Positions 23,478 through 35,686 of a stretch of DNA of 64,000 nt are shown one piece after another. Both the position numbers and the translations under genes were made by a program. Numbering within the stretch: position 1 is the stretch's first letter; the number at the start of each line of letters is the position of its first letter. The stretch is from Adiantum capillus-veneris. Its lineage: Eukaryota > Streptophyta > Polypodiopsida > Polypodiales > Pteridaceae. The stretch is from NCBI GenBank assembly GCA_014529385.2, contig CM043944.1, forward strand, positions 91,567,914-91,631,913. Direction: 5' to 3'. The notes below the pieces were generated by a model. It did no database searches. It was given only the letters and a program-made list of their open reading frames with translations, and was not told the DNA's origin.

Positions 23478-23519
23478 AGCTCCCTCATCATCTACGCGTG
23501 TGTGGATGATGAGGGAGCT
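23478..23519. repeat. 42-bp near-perfect palindrome
   Basis: Arms AGCTCCCTCATCATC (23478-23492) and its exact reverse complement (23505-23519) around a 12-base centre. A weaker related palindrome sits at 23307-23345. Confidence 0.85.
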
Positions 23520-23639
23520 CTGTTCCCCCTCTTTTTCTTTTAAACCTGCTGAAAAACGGCAAGAGATCAACAGTTTATTTGATTTTTCATATAAGGAAAT
23601 GATTATTTCGTCTACTCATAAATTAATATTATCACATCT

Positions 23640-23775
23640 AAAGGAAATTCTACATAATATATACACTATATAATATCTAATATATTGTATATAATATATA
23701 GTATGTGCTATAAGATAGTATATATAATATAGTGTACATAATATATTATAGTATATATTGTATATAATATATACT
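23640..23775. repeat. TATA-rich low-complexity tract
   Basis: Strings of TATATAATATAGTATGT. A very similar tract at 25405-25560 lies on the other side of fragment D. Confidence 0.85.
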
Positions 23776-23889
23776 ATTGTGACATAGTTGTCAGCATGGT
23801 CTTGCCACGTCAACAAAAGTTGCCATGTCAGTATACACAAGAAGTTTTGGGTAGATTCTCACAATAATTCTCACATTGTGACTTACCTC

Positions 23890-24044
23890 AACATCATGAG
23901 CTTCTGCTCGGGAGGCACCACATACCTAGCTAGGTACGATTGGGGGCAGGGGACCGCCGACCTGCTGGGGGGGCCGGTGGTCCCCTGCCCCCAATCGTAC
24001 CTAGCTAGGTATGTGGTGCTTCACGAGCAGACGCTCATGATGTT
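23890..24044. repeat. Long inverted repeat (hairpin), 69-bp arms
   Basis: Arms 23890-23958 and 23976-24044 pair with about seven mismatches around a 17-base GC-rich loop. Each arm contains the self-complementary ACCTAGCTAGGT. GC-rich in an AT-rich surround. No clear target duplication. Could be a foldback/MITE element or a small-RNA hairpin precursor. Confidence 0.85.
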
Positions 24045-24289
24045 ATACATTGTATGAAAGAAACTGAAAAATACCTCATTTTCCTATGTGAGATATTCTC
24101 TAAATCTTCTTGTGTACAAAGCTTTTCTCGTCAAAACATCACTCAGATAGCCCTACAATAGCTTAATGCACTTTGTTAGAAACAACATGATCCTATCGCT
24201 CAATTCTCCGTTAAGATGAACCAGTTACTTCTATGAGCCGATGCAACCATGTCTAAAGAGATGAAATTATTTTTTTCTCTAGCGTCGTC

Positions 24290-24630
24290 TTTGGCATGAT
24301 CTTTCTCGATGTGTCCGTAGTGAAGGTCCGACAAGTTTTCATGCAGCCATCCAGATTGCCTAGCGTATTGAAGGAGCCATGCAGAATGATCAAACTCCTC
24401 TACTCACTCTCCCAACTCAACCGTCAGGTAACCACATCTTTGCTGTGATAATATCCCTACTCCCATGGACATTGATGTCCAGAAACTCACAAGTTAATGA
24501 TACGAGACCTCTGTCTACACAACCTACACATGTCACTGACAGGAGGTCTCTCCCTCTGCGGGATGCCCAAGGCCGCCCTAAGTTCTTTTACTGCAACAAT
24601 TATGGTCATGTTCACCGACATTGCAGATAG
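24290..24630 (+). pseudogene. Gypsy D gag C-terminal part with mutated zinc knuckle
   Basis: WHDLSRCVRSEGPTSFHAAI and RIEGAMQNDQ resemble the end of a gypsy gag domain. It ends FYCNNYGHVHRHC, a CCHC knuckle in which the second Cys is Tyr (TAT for TGT). One stop precedes RIEGAM. Confidence 0.65.
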
Positions 24631-24696
24631 CTAAGGGCAAGACAACACATGCAACAAGCTCAAATTTAGGTCAAATATGCACGTACTCTTGCTACT

Positions 24697-24942
24697 GTGC
24701 CCAAAAAAATTAAGTGGACGGATGATGGAAGGTACCTATCCGCACTTCCAAGCAAGGATGATGGAAGGTACCCATCCGACTCTACACTCCTTCACGTTGC
24801 ATGTACACCTCAAGAAGCATTATTAGATTCGGGTAGTACTATCTCCTCCATTAGTCAGTCCTTGTTAGAACAATTAGACCTCCCCACAAGTACAACACAT
24901 CCCATTTTAGTCCTTTTTGGTGACAATAAAGATGTTTATTAG
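24697..24942 (+). pseudogene. Gypsy D retropepsin
   Basis: Contains QEALLDSGSTISSISQSLL, an intact D-S-G-S active-site loop, then VLFGDNK. It stops at 24942, so the closing strand is not in this frame. An 11-codon local duplication (DDGRYLSALPSK, DDGRYPSDST) precedes it. Confidence 0.75.
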
Positions 24943-25163
24943 TCTCATACCCTTGCTCACTGCACATTTTTCATTTCACATTTGTCTTTCACACACAATT
25001 TTTCTGTACTTTCCAGACAGCTCTTTCCTATCCCCATAGATTGTGACTGGTTTGTGCAAGACTTCAAATTGACACCCACCATCTCATTCTTCCACATGCA
25101 GTTCCAATTCCATTAATGTAATCTCAGATTGGCCCAAATTTTGTTCATACTCAACATACTCTG

Positions 25164-25194
25164 CTTCACACACACTCACACACACACACACACA
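25164..25194. repeat. (CA)n microsatellite
   Basis: About 15 CA units with one interruption, inside fragment D. Confidence 0.9.
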
Positions 25195-25239
25195 AGCCAT
25201 TCACACTTTGCTTCATCATTTTCCTTCCCTGTTTCAAAA

Positions 25240-25415
25240 AGATCCACAACTTCCCAGGTCATTCCGTTTCCACAAGAAATTCTCCTCCCGTTAGGATGGC
25301 TCACGACGAAGATCTCCCATGGGTAATGAGCATATCAATCATGCCATTCAAGAGATGTTATAAAAAGGGGTCATTATCCCTTTTCATAGTGATTGGGTTT
25401 TAGGACCGCACCTTG
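25240..25415 (+). pseudogene. Gypsy D reverse transcriptase N-terminal fragment
   Basis: NEHINHAIQEML*KGVIIPFHSDWV matches the start of gypsy RT domains (QEMxxxGIIxPSxSxW). The stop is TAA where CAA would be expected. The rest of the RT is missing. Confidence 0.65.
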
Positions 25416-25690
25416 TATAATATAAGATAGTATATATAATATATCGTATATAATATATAGTATGTAGTACTATGTATATACTATATAATATATATACTAT
25501 ATAATAAATAGTGTGTAGTATAAGATATATAGTTTATATTATAATATATTGATTGTAACTAGATTATATAGTATAATACATTGTATTTTATTTTATACAT
25601 CATATAAGAACTCAAGTAATAACTATAGTACCAAACTATATACAATTATTATATATAATATGTACCACATATTTCCTACTTATTAATGTT
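25405..25690. repeat. TATA-rich low-complexity tract, second
   Basis: Shares ATAAGATAGTATATATAATA with 23711-23735. Confidence 0.85.
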
Positions 25691-25739
25691 TGATTTTCTT
25701 GTAGAATGATCAATAATTTTTTTGCGACACAAAATATAA

Positions 25740-26440
25740 ATCTGTATAGCAGAGATGGTGTGCCTGTCGTGAGGTTGCTAAGCTTATCTTTGCAGATTTC
25801 TCTACAATTTTACTTGTGGATGGTCTAGGACCAATCCCATTGGGTAAGTAACTACTCTTTAAACTAGTACCTAAAGCTCACAATGATTGTATATTGACAT
25901 ACCTTCAATCTATTTTGTAGAGGGCATGAGTGTTCCCAAGTAGAACACATTTTCCAGGGGTTTAGTGACGGGGAGCATGGATGTTACATATGAGTTTTTT
26001 GCCGATGAGGGGTTTTTGGTCACGGTATGTATGGCAGAGCATATCGGAGTTTTTACTGCAGATGCAACGAGGGTAGGGCTTGCGCTACTACATACATGTA
26101 CCTTCATCTGCAATAAGAAGGCATATCGACATCCTCTCATGAGAGAGATGGTGAGACAGCGAACTTAGTTTCCTTATTTAATTTCACAACTAAAAACATC
26201 GTAATGAAGTCATTTAGAGTTATTCATTTATGTAAGTACTTGATCTTACCATGTGTCTTTGGTATCATGTTGAGCATCCCATGCCATGCTATGATAGAGA
26301 GGCATGGGAGAAAATTTCTTGGAGATTGTTTCCAATAGACTATAGCTACATGATGGATGATTTAGTCTTCCCCACAGAGATTGATGGTGTTATTCTTAGA
26401 GGCGGGGAAGAGAGGTCTTCTTTTTTCTTTCAGTAAGACT
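25740..26440 (+). other. Coding-like fragments of unknown identity
   Basis: Open stretches at 25965-26168 (67 codons, start MTGSMDVTYEFFADEG) and 26251-26436 (61 codons, CLWYHVEHPMPCYDREAWEK) read like real protein, separated by AT-rich DNA. Possible splice signals exist, for example GGGTAAGT at 25839 and TTTTGTAG at 25912. I do not recognise a family. Either exons of a decayed host gene or a captured fragment. Confidence 0.3.
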
Positions 26441-27399
26441 AGTCCAATGTATGACAATAATCAATGTTGTACAGTATGTGTGTTTGTAAGAGGTTTCTAA
26501 TTGACTTTCTGTATGGACAGGTGGTTGCTAGCTACATTTACAAAGCCTTACGAATATGTTTTGAACTTGTTTGTGGGATGTTGTGGTTTGGGCCAAGCTT
26601 GTGTAGAGGATATGAGGCACTGCATATGTCTAGAGCTAGATGATGTGCTATGAGAGATATTTGCCCGACATGGCATGTGGACCATTGAAATGTTGATTGC
26701 ATGGTGCACACTTTGTTTATGAAACTCTCTTTAGACATTGCCGCTTTAATTTTTTAATTTATGCGTTTTATGTACGTGGCAGCCATATGACATGGACAAG
26801 GCATTTTGGTGATTGTGTGGTATGAGCGCTTGAAATGTAGTTTGGTTTACAGGGTTCTTAAGTTGATTCGGTAGGCTACTCTCTCTATACATTGCATTTT
26901 TATGTTTATATTTGTGTTGTTTTGTACATGATGGTCACATGATGTAGACATGGTCTTATGGTAATCACTTACGTGATTGGGGGTTTCCTATGTAGTGTGA
27001 TATTTAGTTTTATTACTTTGACACTATCAAAAACATGTTTCAATTCTTATGTAAGAAAATCCTTAAATCTCACATGGGAGCCCTAGATGTGGTGGACGGT
27101 TTTTTGGAAAAAGATATTATGTGATGGACATCCATGTGGGAGTTCAAGAAAGGGCGTAGGATTTTCTTTTAAAAAAGGGCTCCGTACAAAGGAGATGCTG
27201 GCAAAATTTTAAGATTTAAATTTTATGTGAGCTCAAAAATAAAAACAAACAGTGATTTCTTTAAAGTTACATTTTTCTTAAGCATAGGCGTGCTTTCATA
27301 TCACATATAATTGTTTGGTAATTGAAGGATTGCACTTTTTTCATATCAGAATGATACTTGAAGATATCATCGGTGTAATGCAAGCATTCAAAAGCTTGT
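26441..27399. other. No coding feature seen
   Basis: AT-rich DNA without a credible gene. The 5' part of the B LTR may start in this stretch. Confidence 0.4.
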
Positions 27400-28281
27400 A
27401 AAATAAGTTACAATTATAAAATCTCAAAAATGAAACCTCGCAAAAATAAAATCCCCTTTATTTTCCCCCCAAGCAGGCATTGTAAATCTTTAACTCAAAA
27501 GAGTTTAATTATTTTTAAACCATTTTTGTACCTAATGAAGAGGCTAGAAGCCAAAGCCCACTACGTTTCTTGAAATTTAACCCTTTCTTGCCAAAAATCC
27601 AAGTTTTCTACCTTAGGCATATAAGTCAAAATTTGTAATTATCAAAAATATTGTTTTTACTTTGGAGCTCACATAGTGAAGAGTACACCTATGCTTGTGC
27701 ACTCACTAATCTTTGTATAGGTAAGCATTGCTAATGAAACTTTGTGTGTTGCTTCCTCATGCTCTTGGCATCATGTACATGTTGTGCTATGTTTGAGTGC
27801 GTGTGTGCGATGCAATGAGCGGGTTTAGCCTAGTGTATTCAAATGCTTGTTTTGTGTTGTTAATGGTTTTTTAAGTGAAACTAAGCATGGGTAGAGGTAC
27901 GTAGGCTTTAGGAGGAGCCAAACGACCCCTCATTTGTCATTTTTGGGTTAAGCTAAGAGGTGGCACCAATTGCGGTTCCTCATCTACCCGACTATGAATT
28001 TTGCAAGACCCTCAATCCAAAGTTTCATGTCATTTGGAGTTTATTTGACTCCTAAATGACCATTTGAGTGTTAGTTAGACCGCACGGAAAACTTAGACGT
28101 TTTCCACTTAGTTGCTTCCTTGCTTGAGAGTGACACCTCTCTCCTCAATGTTTTGCCGTTCGGGCATTGCATTGGAAGTTTCCATGCACTAATTGGGTCG
28201 GCTACATCTTTGGATTGACATATTTATATTGGTTTGAGTTCTCTCTATGCTACATCGTCCGATCGTGCTGATCCGCCAACA
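27400..28281 (+). repeat. End of the gypsy B 5' LTR (start unresolved)
   Basis: The right end is fixed by GATCCGCCAACA followed by the PBS. A TATA-like CATATTTATATTGG lies at about 28217. No second copy is in the window, so the left limit is a guess based on the 931-bp LTR of relative A. Confidence 0.45.
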
Positions 28282-28300
28282 TTGGCACCGTTGCCTGAGA
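28282..28300 (+). promoter_or_regulatory. Gypsy B primer-binding site
   Basis: TTGGCACCGTTGCCTGAGA directly after an LTR-type CCAACA end; tRNA-Asp-like with changes. Confidence 0.75.
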
Positions 28301-29948
28301 CGTAGGACTTACACTAGCGGAGGAGGTTGCGCGGTGAGGTTCTTCTTTATCCAGTGCCCAAGTGTCATAGTTCATTACATTTACCTTTAGGTAGAAGATT
28401 TAGTGAAGCTTGCTAATTTCTCGAGTAGACTGAAGAGCTGTGCATTCTCTTTTGGTTAGGTTAGGTCAAACTTAGTAGTTGGTTTTAGTGCATTGTGCAT
28501 TGAGTCTGCGCTTTGAGTCTTGTGTGAATTGTGTTTGGTAGATGGTTGTGGTAAGAAGAGGCAAGATTCATAAATTTCTCTATCATCTACCCCGTTATCA
28601 CTTCTTTATACTATTTTTTGTTTTGTATTATGTTATTTTGTTGATTAGATTAATTGTAGAAGTAGAAATTGAGTTAGCATTACATTTTGGTGTTGCTTGA
28701 ATGAGCCAAAGTTGCTTTTGAGTACCATATTGAGACTTTTGATGACAAAAGTGACTAAAAAGGCAAGAAGTATGCATAACTTGAAAACAAAGTGTGTGAT
28801 TTGAGGAATTCTTGCTTGTGCACTTGCATACACTCTAGTAGAAAATATCTAGAAAATTTGGGTAAAATGTGAGTCATCAGCTCTGTGAGATAAAGAAGAA
28901 TTTGCAGTAATTGATCAAGTCAAACTTGAAAGTTTGGACAAAGACCAAAAATTGATTATATTGAGCCATACATGGTATCATTGGGAAGCTCAAGAGGTAA
29001 GGAATCAATAGGAACTCACAAGGTGCAAATTAGACCTCAATGGCATCTATCACAATTGATGCCATCTATCATATTTTTGTAGCTTGAGCATACCATCATG
29101 ATCCTAAGACTCTATACTTGCCAAAATCACCTTCCACCAGTCAAAAAAGATCAAATATTGGGTAAAACTAGCCAAAATTTCTCGAGTGATCGGGCCTGGG
29201 GAGTTAACTTGCCTCTTGATAGGATAAAACCCAAAATTGCAGGTGGCCCATAGGTGCAAAGGACTATATAGGTGATAGGGAAACCATTGGAAGTGTCAGA
29301 AGTCCAAAAATTCCATTGAGGCAAGCTATCACAATATCTATCGAAAGTGCCAAACTGGGACCAAATTGGTGTCATATTATTCCTAAAAACACAAGGATCC
29401 CAAATATACCTTCCTTGACTCATTTGGACCAGTAAAAGCCCCTATAATCACCCAGAAACAGAAGGTCCAAGGAAAACTTTAGTTATTTACCCAACAAGAA
29501 TAAAAAAGTATCAAAACAATTCAAGCAGGGTGTTAAAAGACTCGCCAGGGAAAGACCAATCAACACAAAGTGAAAGCTCACCAATGATAGCTAATGCGAA
29601 GTTGCCATTTGGCCCAGCTAGGAAATTTGACCCCACCAACTTGTAGGCCATCCTACCAGGATTCCAAAAATACCTTCGTTGAATCAAAGAGACTTTACAA
29701 TCATCCTCAAGAAGTTCATTAAAGATTAGGCTTTGAATTGTCAAATTCTCGACCTAGGTTTCATAATTTTAGCAAAATTTTTAATTTTAGTGGAGATTTC
29801 TGAGAGAAATTTGGACTAATCACTCAACAGGCGAAGAGGCAAAGTGCTTGATCTTGTGTATACAGGTATCCAAGGTATCAAAAGCAAAAGTTGTACCAAA
29901 ATTTAGCTAACCTCACACAATGCAAATTGAGGTTGGGGTTTTGCAAAA
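28301..29948 (+). other. Gypsy B untranslated leader
   Basis: 1.65 kb without a credible coding region, between PBS and gag, as in element A. It lacks the 24-bp palindrome of A; a weak GTAGGccatCCTAC inverted pair is near 29644. Confidence 0.55.
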
Positions 29949-31093
29949 GTGTATCTATCTTCTTTTTTCATGTATTTAAGATCAGCTAGGTATCTTCTAA
30001 GAGCCGATAGAGTAACGATGGACCAAGGGAGTCTAGTGTCAATAGAAGAGAGTATAAACCAAGACAAGACAGACCCCTTAGCACCCATCATAGAAGAGGA
30101 CAATGATATTGACACCTCTTCCGACAAATTGTATCAGTGGATGGCAAACCAAAAACTTGGATGAGAAATACCAAGATGAGAGTAGAACACGAACGTCAAA
30201 TCCTACCAAGATTGAATCACCACCTCAAGAATGATAACAAGAAGAAAGGGTCCAAGCATAGGAACAACCACTTGCTAGACCTACTAGGAATTATGGATTA
30301 GGAGCACCCCTAGGTGAAGAACACATGCCTTCTCCTAGGTCAGAAAGGGCTCATAGAGGAGGAATGGGGGATATTATGCTTAGATTGATGGATCACCGTA
30401 GGATCAAACCATCTCAAGTCCAAAAATGGGTTAACAAGAAATATTCTAGAGATAGGGATCCAAGGGATCATGTGGCAGCATTTGTACACATCTTTAGAGT
30501 TGAAGAAGTCCTAGAATTTCCCCCACAATTCGCATGTTTTGGACTAACTTTAGAGGAGGATGCCTCCACCTGTTTTGATTCTGTTGAATGTAGAAATTTT
30601 GAGTCAATGAAGGAGGTTTTTAATGAGTTTATTGAGTAATTTTCTCAAAGAGGGATAGCCCACAACACCGTCTTGCAAATCCACAAATTCAAGCAAAAAG
30701 AAGGAGAGTCCATACGAAAATTAGCCTTAACGCTCAAGAGATACATGAAGTTCTACCCAGTAGAAGAATTGCCGACCCAATCAAGGTTAATGCTCATTTT
30801 TATCCAAGGATTGAGGGATGCAGATCTCCAAAAGACCTTCACATGAAAAAGAGCCCTACATTGAATGAGTTGACAAAGGAGGCACTCTACTTGATAGATA
30901 ATTGTGCTCCAATAAACCAGGAGAAACTCATGGAAGAAGTGCTCAAGAGTATCAATCCATTTGCTAAACCACAAGCTAAGCAACCAAAGTGGTGTGTGAT
31001 AGCCCAAAAATGGACAAATCTTGCAACCAAAGAGTGCTATTACAACAAGGAATACATAAAGGAACACCAATATGCCTCAAAAGCCCAAGTAGC
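29949..31093 (+). pseudogene. Gypsy B gag, first part
   Basis: Start MDQGSLVSIEES (30019) and PLAPIIEEDNDIDTSSDK match the N-terminus of A gag. The YxDxxG repeat domain of A is missing. The gag core follows at 30325-30639 (MDHRRIKPSQVQKWVNKKYS, GLTLEEDASTCFDSVE, EVFNEFIE) then LTLKRYMKFYPVEELPTQS and KKSPTLNELTKEALYLID. Stops and at least two frameshifts. It is cut by Copia-2 after KAQVA; the sequence resumes at 36215. Confidence 0.8.
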
Positions 31094-31318
31094 TGTTGGA
31101 ATTAGGGTTGCAGAGAAACACACACAGCTTGGAGAAGACGAAGAAAGATCAAGGTACACAATAGAGAGTGTGTTACTTAGTGTGCAATGGAAAGATAGAT
31201 AGCCCTAGAGTGATGAGCGTATATACAATGCACGGGGGGAAAAACCTCCTAAAGAGGGAAAAAATGCCCCGGCGGTCCTAGTGTGTTCACACACATCACT
31301 ACCACGTATATGGTAACA
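31094..31318 (-). repeat. Copia-2 3' LTR
   Basis: Left copy; the PPT AGGGGGGATT abuts it at 31319-31328 on the minus strand. Confidence 0.95.
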
Positions 31319-31393
31319 AATCCCCCCTGGAGTGATGCGGTGAACGAGAGCTGGCACATGAGTAAACGGAAGTGTCATGCCCTGAAGACAGGA

Positions 31394-32749
31394 TCAGTCC
31401 ACAAAGCGGAGTAAGCCCAAAGCTTTGTGGAAAGCTTCAAGCTTCTCACGAGACAATGCCTTTGTGAAAAGATCTGCAAGGTTGTCCTGTGTTGGCACAT
31501 AAGCCAAGCTGATCTCTCCTGTTGAGAGCCTCTCCCTGACATAGTGGTAATGCACCTCAATGTGCTTTGTGCGAGCATGAAAAACTGGGTTCCTTGCAAC
31601 TGCCAATGCGCTCTGACTGTCAGTGTAAATAGTGTTGGCAGTGTCCTGTCCAACACCCAAATCAGCCATAAGGCGTCTGAGCCATACACACTCAACCGTA
31701 GCTATGAATACTGCCCTGTACTCAGCCTCACAACTCAAAGTGGCCACAGTAGGTTGCTTCTTGCTCAACCATGATATACATGAACTTCCAAGCGTGAAAC
31801 AAAAACCACTTGTTGACACTCGCGTGTCAAAACAACCAGCCCAATCTGAGTCCGAAAAGGCATGTAAGTCTGGCGGCAATGATCCCCCCTTGGGATAAAA
31901 CAAGCCAAGATGTAAAGTGCCACTAAGGTAGCGGAAAATCCTCTTGACAACCTGCCAATGCTTAGACCCTGGGCTATGCATAAATCTGCTGACCTGTGAG
32001 ACTGCAAATTGAATATCTGGCCTCGTGTTGCATACATAAATGAGGCAGCCAACAACATTTTGGTAGAGAGTGACATCAACAGGATCTCCAGCATCATTTA
32101 GACTCAACTTCAAACCTGTTTCCATGGGAGTGGCAATAGGTTTGCAATCCTCAAGTCCAAACTTACATAGCAATGTCTCTATGTAACTTTTCTGACACAA
32201 GGCAATACCACCATCACACTGCTTAAACTGTATACCCAAGTAATGATGCAACAGCTTCAAATCTTTCATCTTGAAAGTAGCATTAAAATCAGCCTTAAAT
32301 TCAGCAATATGTCTCTCATTTGGTCCAGTGATCAGCAAATCATCAACATAAAGAACCACAATGAGAAGTACATCACCCTCACGCTTTACATCCAATGTGC
32401 TTTCTGTTGGGCTGTTAGGAAAGCCTTGTTTGACCAAATGAGTGTCAGCTTTCTCATACCAAGCACGAGGAGATTGCTTCAACCCATACAAAGCCTTGTT
32501 ACATTTGCACACTTTGTCCTCTTGTCCTTTTATGACAAAACCGCGAGGCTGCGTTACATAAACTTCCTCAAATATGTCACCATTCAAGAAAGCAGTAACA
32601 ATGTCTGATTGATGTACATCCCAACCAAAATGAGCTGTCAATGCACATAGAAAACGTACAGTAGTCATACGACAAGTGGGAGAAAAAGACTCTTCATAAT
32701 CTATGCCTTTTTGTTGTGCCGTTTCAACTTGTAAACCCACTTCGTACAA
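31394..32749 (-). pseudogene. Copia-2 reverse transcriptase and RNase H
   Basis: 451 codons open from AQQKGIDYEESFSP to the natural stop. RT: FLNGDIFEEVYVTQPRGF, intact VLYVDDLLITG near 32337-32360. RNase H: DSDWAGCFDTR, CEAEYRAVF, YTDSQSALAVARNP, ARTKHIEVHYHYVRE. Its N-terminal join to 33918-32701 lost about 50 bases relative to Copia-1 (between KLKR and AQQKG) with a frame change. The RT-RNase H part itself is uninterrupted. Confidence 0.95.
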
Positions 32750-33918
32750 ATGGCCTTTTTGCCAGGAGGCAAATCACATAAAGTCCATGTGTCATTTTCT
32801 ATGAGTGCATCATATTCTGATTGCATGGTAGCCATCCAATTTTTTAAATTATGTGCTTCATCAAAAGACAGAGGCTCCTCAACATCATGTAAACTAGACA
32901 CAGCCAAATCATAACAATCTGATGCATAAGATGCATGGCGAGAGCCTGAATGAGTACGACTAGACAAAGGTGCATCCAATTTACTGTCATGCAAAGTGTG
33001 CACCAGCCATTTTGGCATACCTCTAGCTTGCTCATTTTCAGCCCTTTCCTCATCAAGTACATCATGTACATCTGCATCAGTAATAGGCTGATCTAAAACA
33101 TTTTCAGAAACCCCCATAGGCTGTACATTTGTCTCATTGGAACTTACATTCGTATTTCCACCACTGAAAAGAGGCAACAAAGTGTCATAAATGTCCTGTG
33201 AGCTTACATTACTATCTCTAGTACATGACAGCAAGGGCTGAACAGAATCTTCCACAAACACTACATCCCGAGAAACCAGAATACATTTTGTTTGCGGATG
33301 ATACAACCTGTAACCTTTGCTTTCAGCACTATATCCAACAAAAATACATTTGACAGCCTTATCATCCAATTTTCTGCGATGCACTTGTGGCACCAAAGCA
33401 TATGCCAAACAACCAAAAACACGCATGTGCTCAATAGAAGGTTTTCTATCACGCCATGCTTCATATGGAGTAATAGACTGCAAAGCTTTCGTAGGACACC
33501 TGCTAAGTACATAAGTGGCACACATGATGGCCTCAAGCCAAAAAGAATGTGGTAAAGATTGACTTTTGACCATACATCGTGCCATTTCCGTCAGTGACCT
33601 GTTTTTCCTCTCAGCAACACCATTTTGTTGAGGCATATAAGGCACTGTACATTGGTGTTTTATCCCACGACTAGCCAGAAATGCATTAAATTCATGAGAC
33701 ATATACTCCCCCCCTCGATCGGAACGGAGGGTGCCCATAGTACATTTCGAGACATTTTCAGCCATAGCCAGAAATTGTTTGAAGCACATAAAAACTTCGG
33801 ACTTCTCTTTAAGCGGAAATACCCATGCATGCTTGGAGTAGTCATCAATGAAAGTCACGAAGTACAGGTAATTGCCCAAGGACGGAGTTTGCATGGGCCC
33901 ACAAACATCACTATGCAC
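32701..33918 (-). pseudogene. Copia-2 integrase and RT N-terminus
   Basis: 405 codons starting HSDVCGPM (first integrase Asp), then FIDDYSKHAWVFPLK, second Asp in LRSDRGGEY, Glu in QQNGVAERKN, a variable C-terminal region, and the RT start KAICTKWVYKLKR. It is separated from the upstream frame by a single TAG. Copia-1 has CAG at that exact codon (KLQLVHSDV). Confidence 0.93.
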
Positions 33919-33921
33919 AAG

Positions 33922-34782
33922 CTACAACCTGCATGTGGCCCGAACTGAACCATCCTTTGGAAACTTAGAACGCTGCATCTTACCCAAAATACAGCCTTCA
34001 AAAACATGTTTGACAGGTGCTTCAAGAGGCGGCAAAGAAGCAACCATATCAGATTTTTGCAAACGCAGCAAACTGGCAAAATTCAGATGACCAAAACGTG
34101 CATGCCAAAGTTTTGCCTCTGAAATAGCCCTTGAATCTGCAACAGCATTTGCAAAATTTTGTCCACACTTGTCATACAAAGTGAGCTTATACAGCCCATG
34201 GCACAAAAGCCTAGATGCAACAATTTCATCACCAAAACACAGATCATGAATTGTACATCTGTCATCCACAAATTTTACTACAAGTCCAAGTCTAGCAAGT
34301 GCGGATACAGACAAGAGATTCTTCTTGATCCCAGGTACATAAAGTGCATCAACAAGTGTGAAGGAACTGCCATTAGCAGCAGTGAGCACAATCTTTCCAA
34401 CTCCCTGAACTGGATAAGAGGCGTTGTTGGCACAAGTGACTGAATTCCCATGAGGGACTTACTCGAAAGAGGTAAACAATTCACGATGTGAGGTAATGTG
34501 CTTTGTAGCACCACTGTCGAAATACCACACATGTGAATGTGCAGCAACTGACAAGCATGCATCATGGACAGTAGGATTGTAAGTGCACTCTGCGCTAAAA
34601 GCCCATTCTACATCAACATCAGCAACACACTCTCCTTTCACAGAAGACTCAACAATGGCTGCATTTGTAGTGGAACCAGCATTTGCAGTGGAACCACCCT
34701 CTTTCTTCTTAGCCTCTTTGGCCTTCAACTTAGGACATGACTTGATCAAGTGATCATTGGCTTTACAATAATGGCAATGCAT
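33922..34782 (-). pseudogene. Copia-2 zinc knuckle, protease and GAG-pre-integrase
   Basis: CHYCKANDHLIKSCPK knuckle (CX2CX4HX4C), protease loop WYFDSGATKHITS, then a TAA after TSFE, then VGKIVLTAANGS and KLWHARFGHLN with CILGK. The Cys of CEGC is Phe (VFEGC). It ends at the TAG before HSDVCGP. Confidence 0.9.
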
Positions 34783-35686
34783 CTTCTTTTTGCCCTTATC
34801 ACCAAAATTTCCAGACGAATTGCTGCCAGCAAAAGCATTAGGAATAGAATTTTTGCCACTTGCAGCAGAACCATAAGAAGAGTGGTTGCATTACTGTTAC
34901 CACCCTTTCTTTGAGAAGCAATAAAATCCTGTTCAACTGTACGCTGCCTAGTCCTGTTTTTTCTAGAAAGTGACTCTTGCAACAGCAATGTGCATAATGC
35001 ATCAAACTTGACAACTTCAGGATTTCCTTGGGTCATCAGTCTCCAAGTACTAGCAAAAGTCTGGTAGGAATCTGGTAAGGCATGAAGAACAGTCTGCACA
35101 AGTGAACTGTCTGAAATGACTTCACCTGCAGAAATAAGCTACTCATTGATATCCTTGACACTAGCAAGGAAAGTGTCCATATCATCTTCCTCATGCATAA
35201 TCTTCGACTCCAGCTCTTTACGCAGCAAAGCAATTTTAGCCTCATTGCGGCTTGCATAAAGACCTGCTAGAATATCCCAGGCCTATTTTGCAGATTTTGC
35301 TGAACGGATGTGAGGAACAATGGTGAGCTTCACAGACAACGCAATCAATGCATGAGCCTGTGTATCCTTAACATCCCAAAGAGCTTGTTCTGCAGTAGGC
35401 AAAACAACTCTAACAGCTGCAATCCTTGCAGCAAGACCTGCACATCCTCAACATCGTCCACATCCTCAGAACCAGGACGTACATCAATGCCCTGCACAAT
35501 GTTCCAGACACCCTTTGACACAAGAACATGTTGCATCATATAAGCCCACATAGGGTAGTTGTCCCCATCCAACCTGTCCTCAACAACAAACATCTTAAAC
35601 ACATCTGTGTTGTTGTTGTCAGCCATGGTAAATGTTGCACCTGATGTGAAAATTGCCCGAAAATAAGAGAAAGGGAGCGGGAACAA
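34783..35686 (-). pseudogene. Copia-2 gag
   Basis: Starts MADNNNTDVFKMF (35625) with RLDGDNYPMWAYMMQHVLV. A frameshift near 35440 then leads into VVLPTAEQALWDVKDTQ and IALSVKLTIVPHIRS. Stops read K*AWDIL (35284) and NE*LISAG (35142); both are TAG and fit former CAG. Then TVLHALPDSYQTF and DALCTLLLQE, and a second frameshift near 34885 before the knuckle. Confidence 0.9.

Larger units (their letters stand above)
24060..25415 (+). mobile_element. Gypsy D: fragment with gag end, protease and RT start
   Basis: Order is gag, knuckle, protease, RT N-terminus on the plus strand, no LTR seen. It is cut at the right by the AT-rich tract. Multiple stops. Confidence 0.75.

Noticed and set aside
23640-25690. 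AT-rich tracts as a replication origin or matrix attachment region
   Set aside because: Low-complexity TATA strings alone do not support either call.
29151-30127. Minus-strand open frames in the B leader and gag
   Set aside because: No recognisable motifs and opposite to the clear plus-strand gag.
31544-34443. Plus-strand open frames across Copia-2
   Set aside because: Antisense of RT and integrase; no independent motif support.
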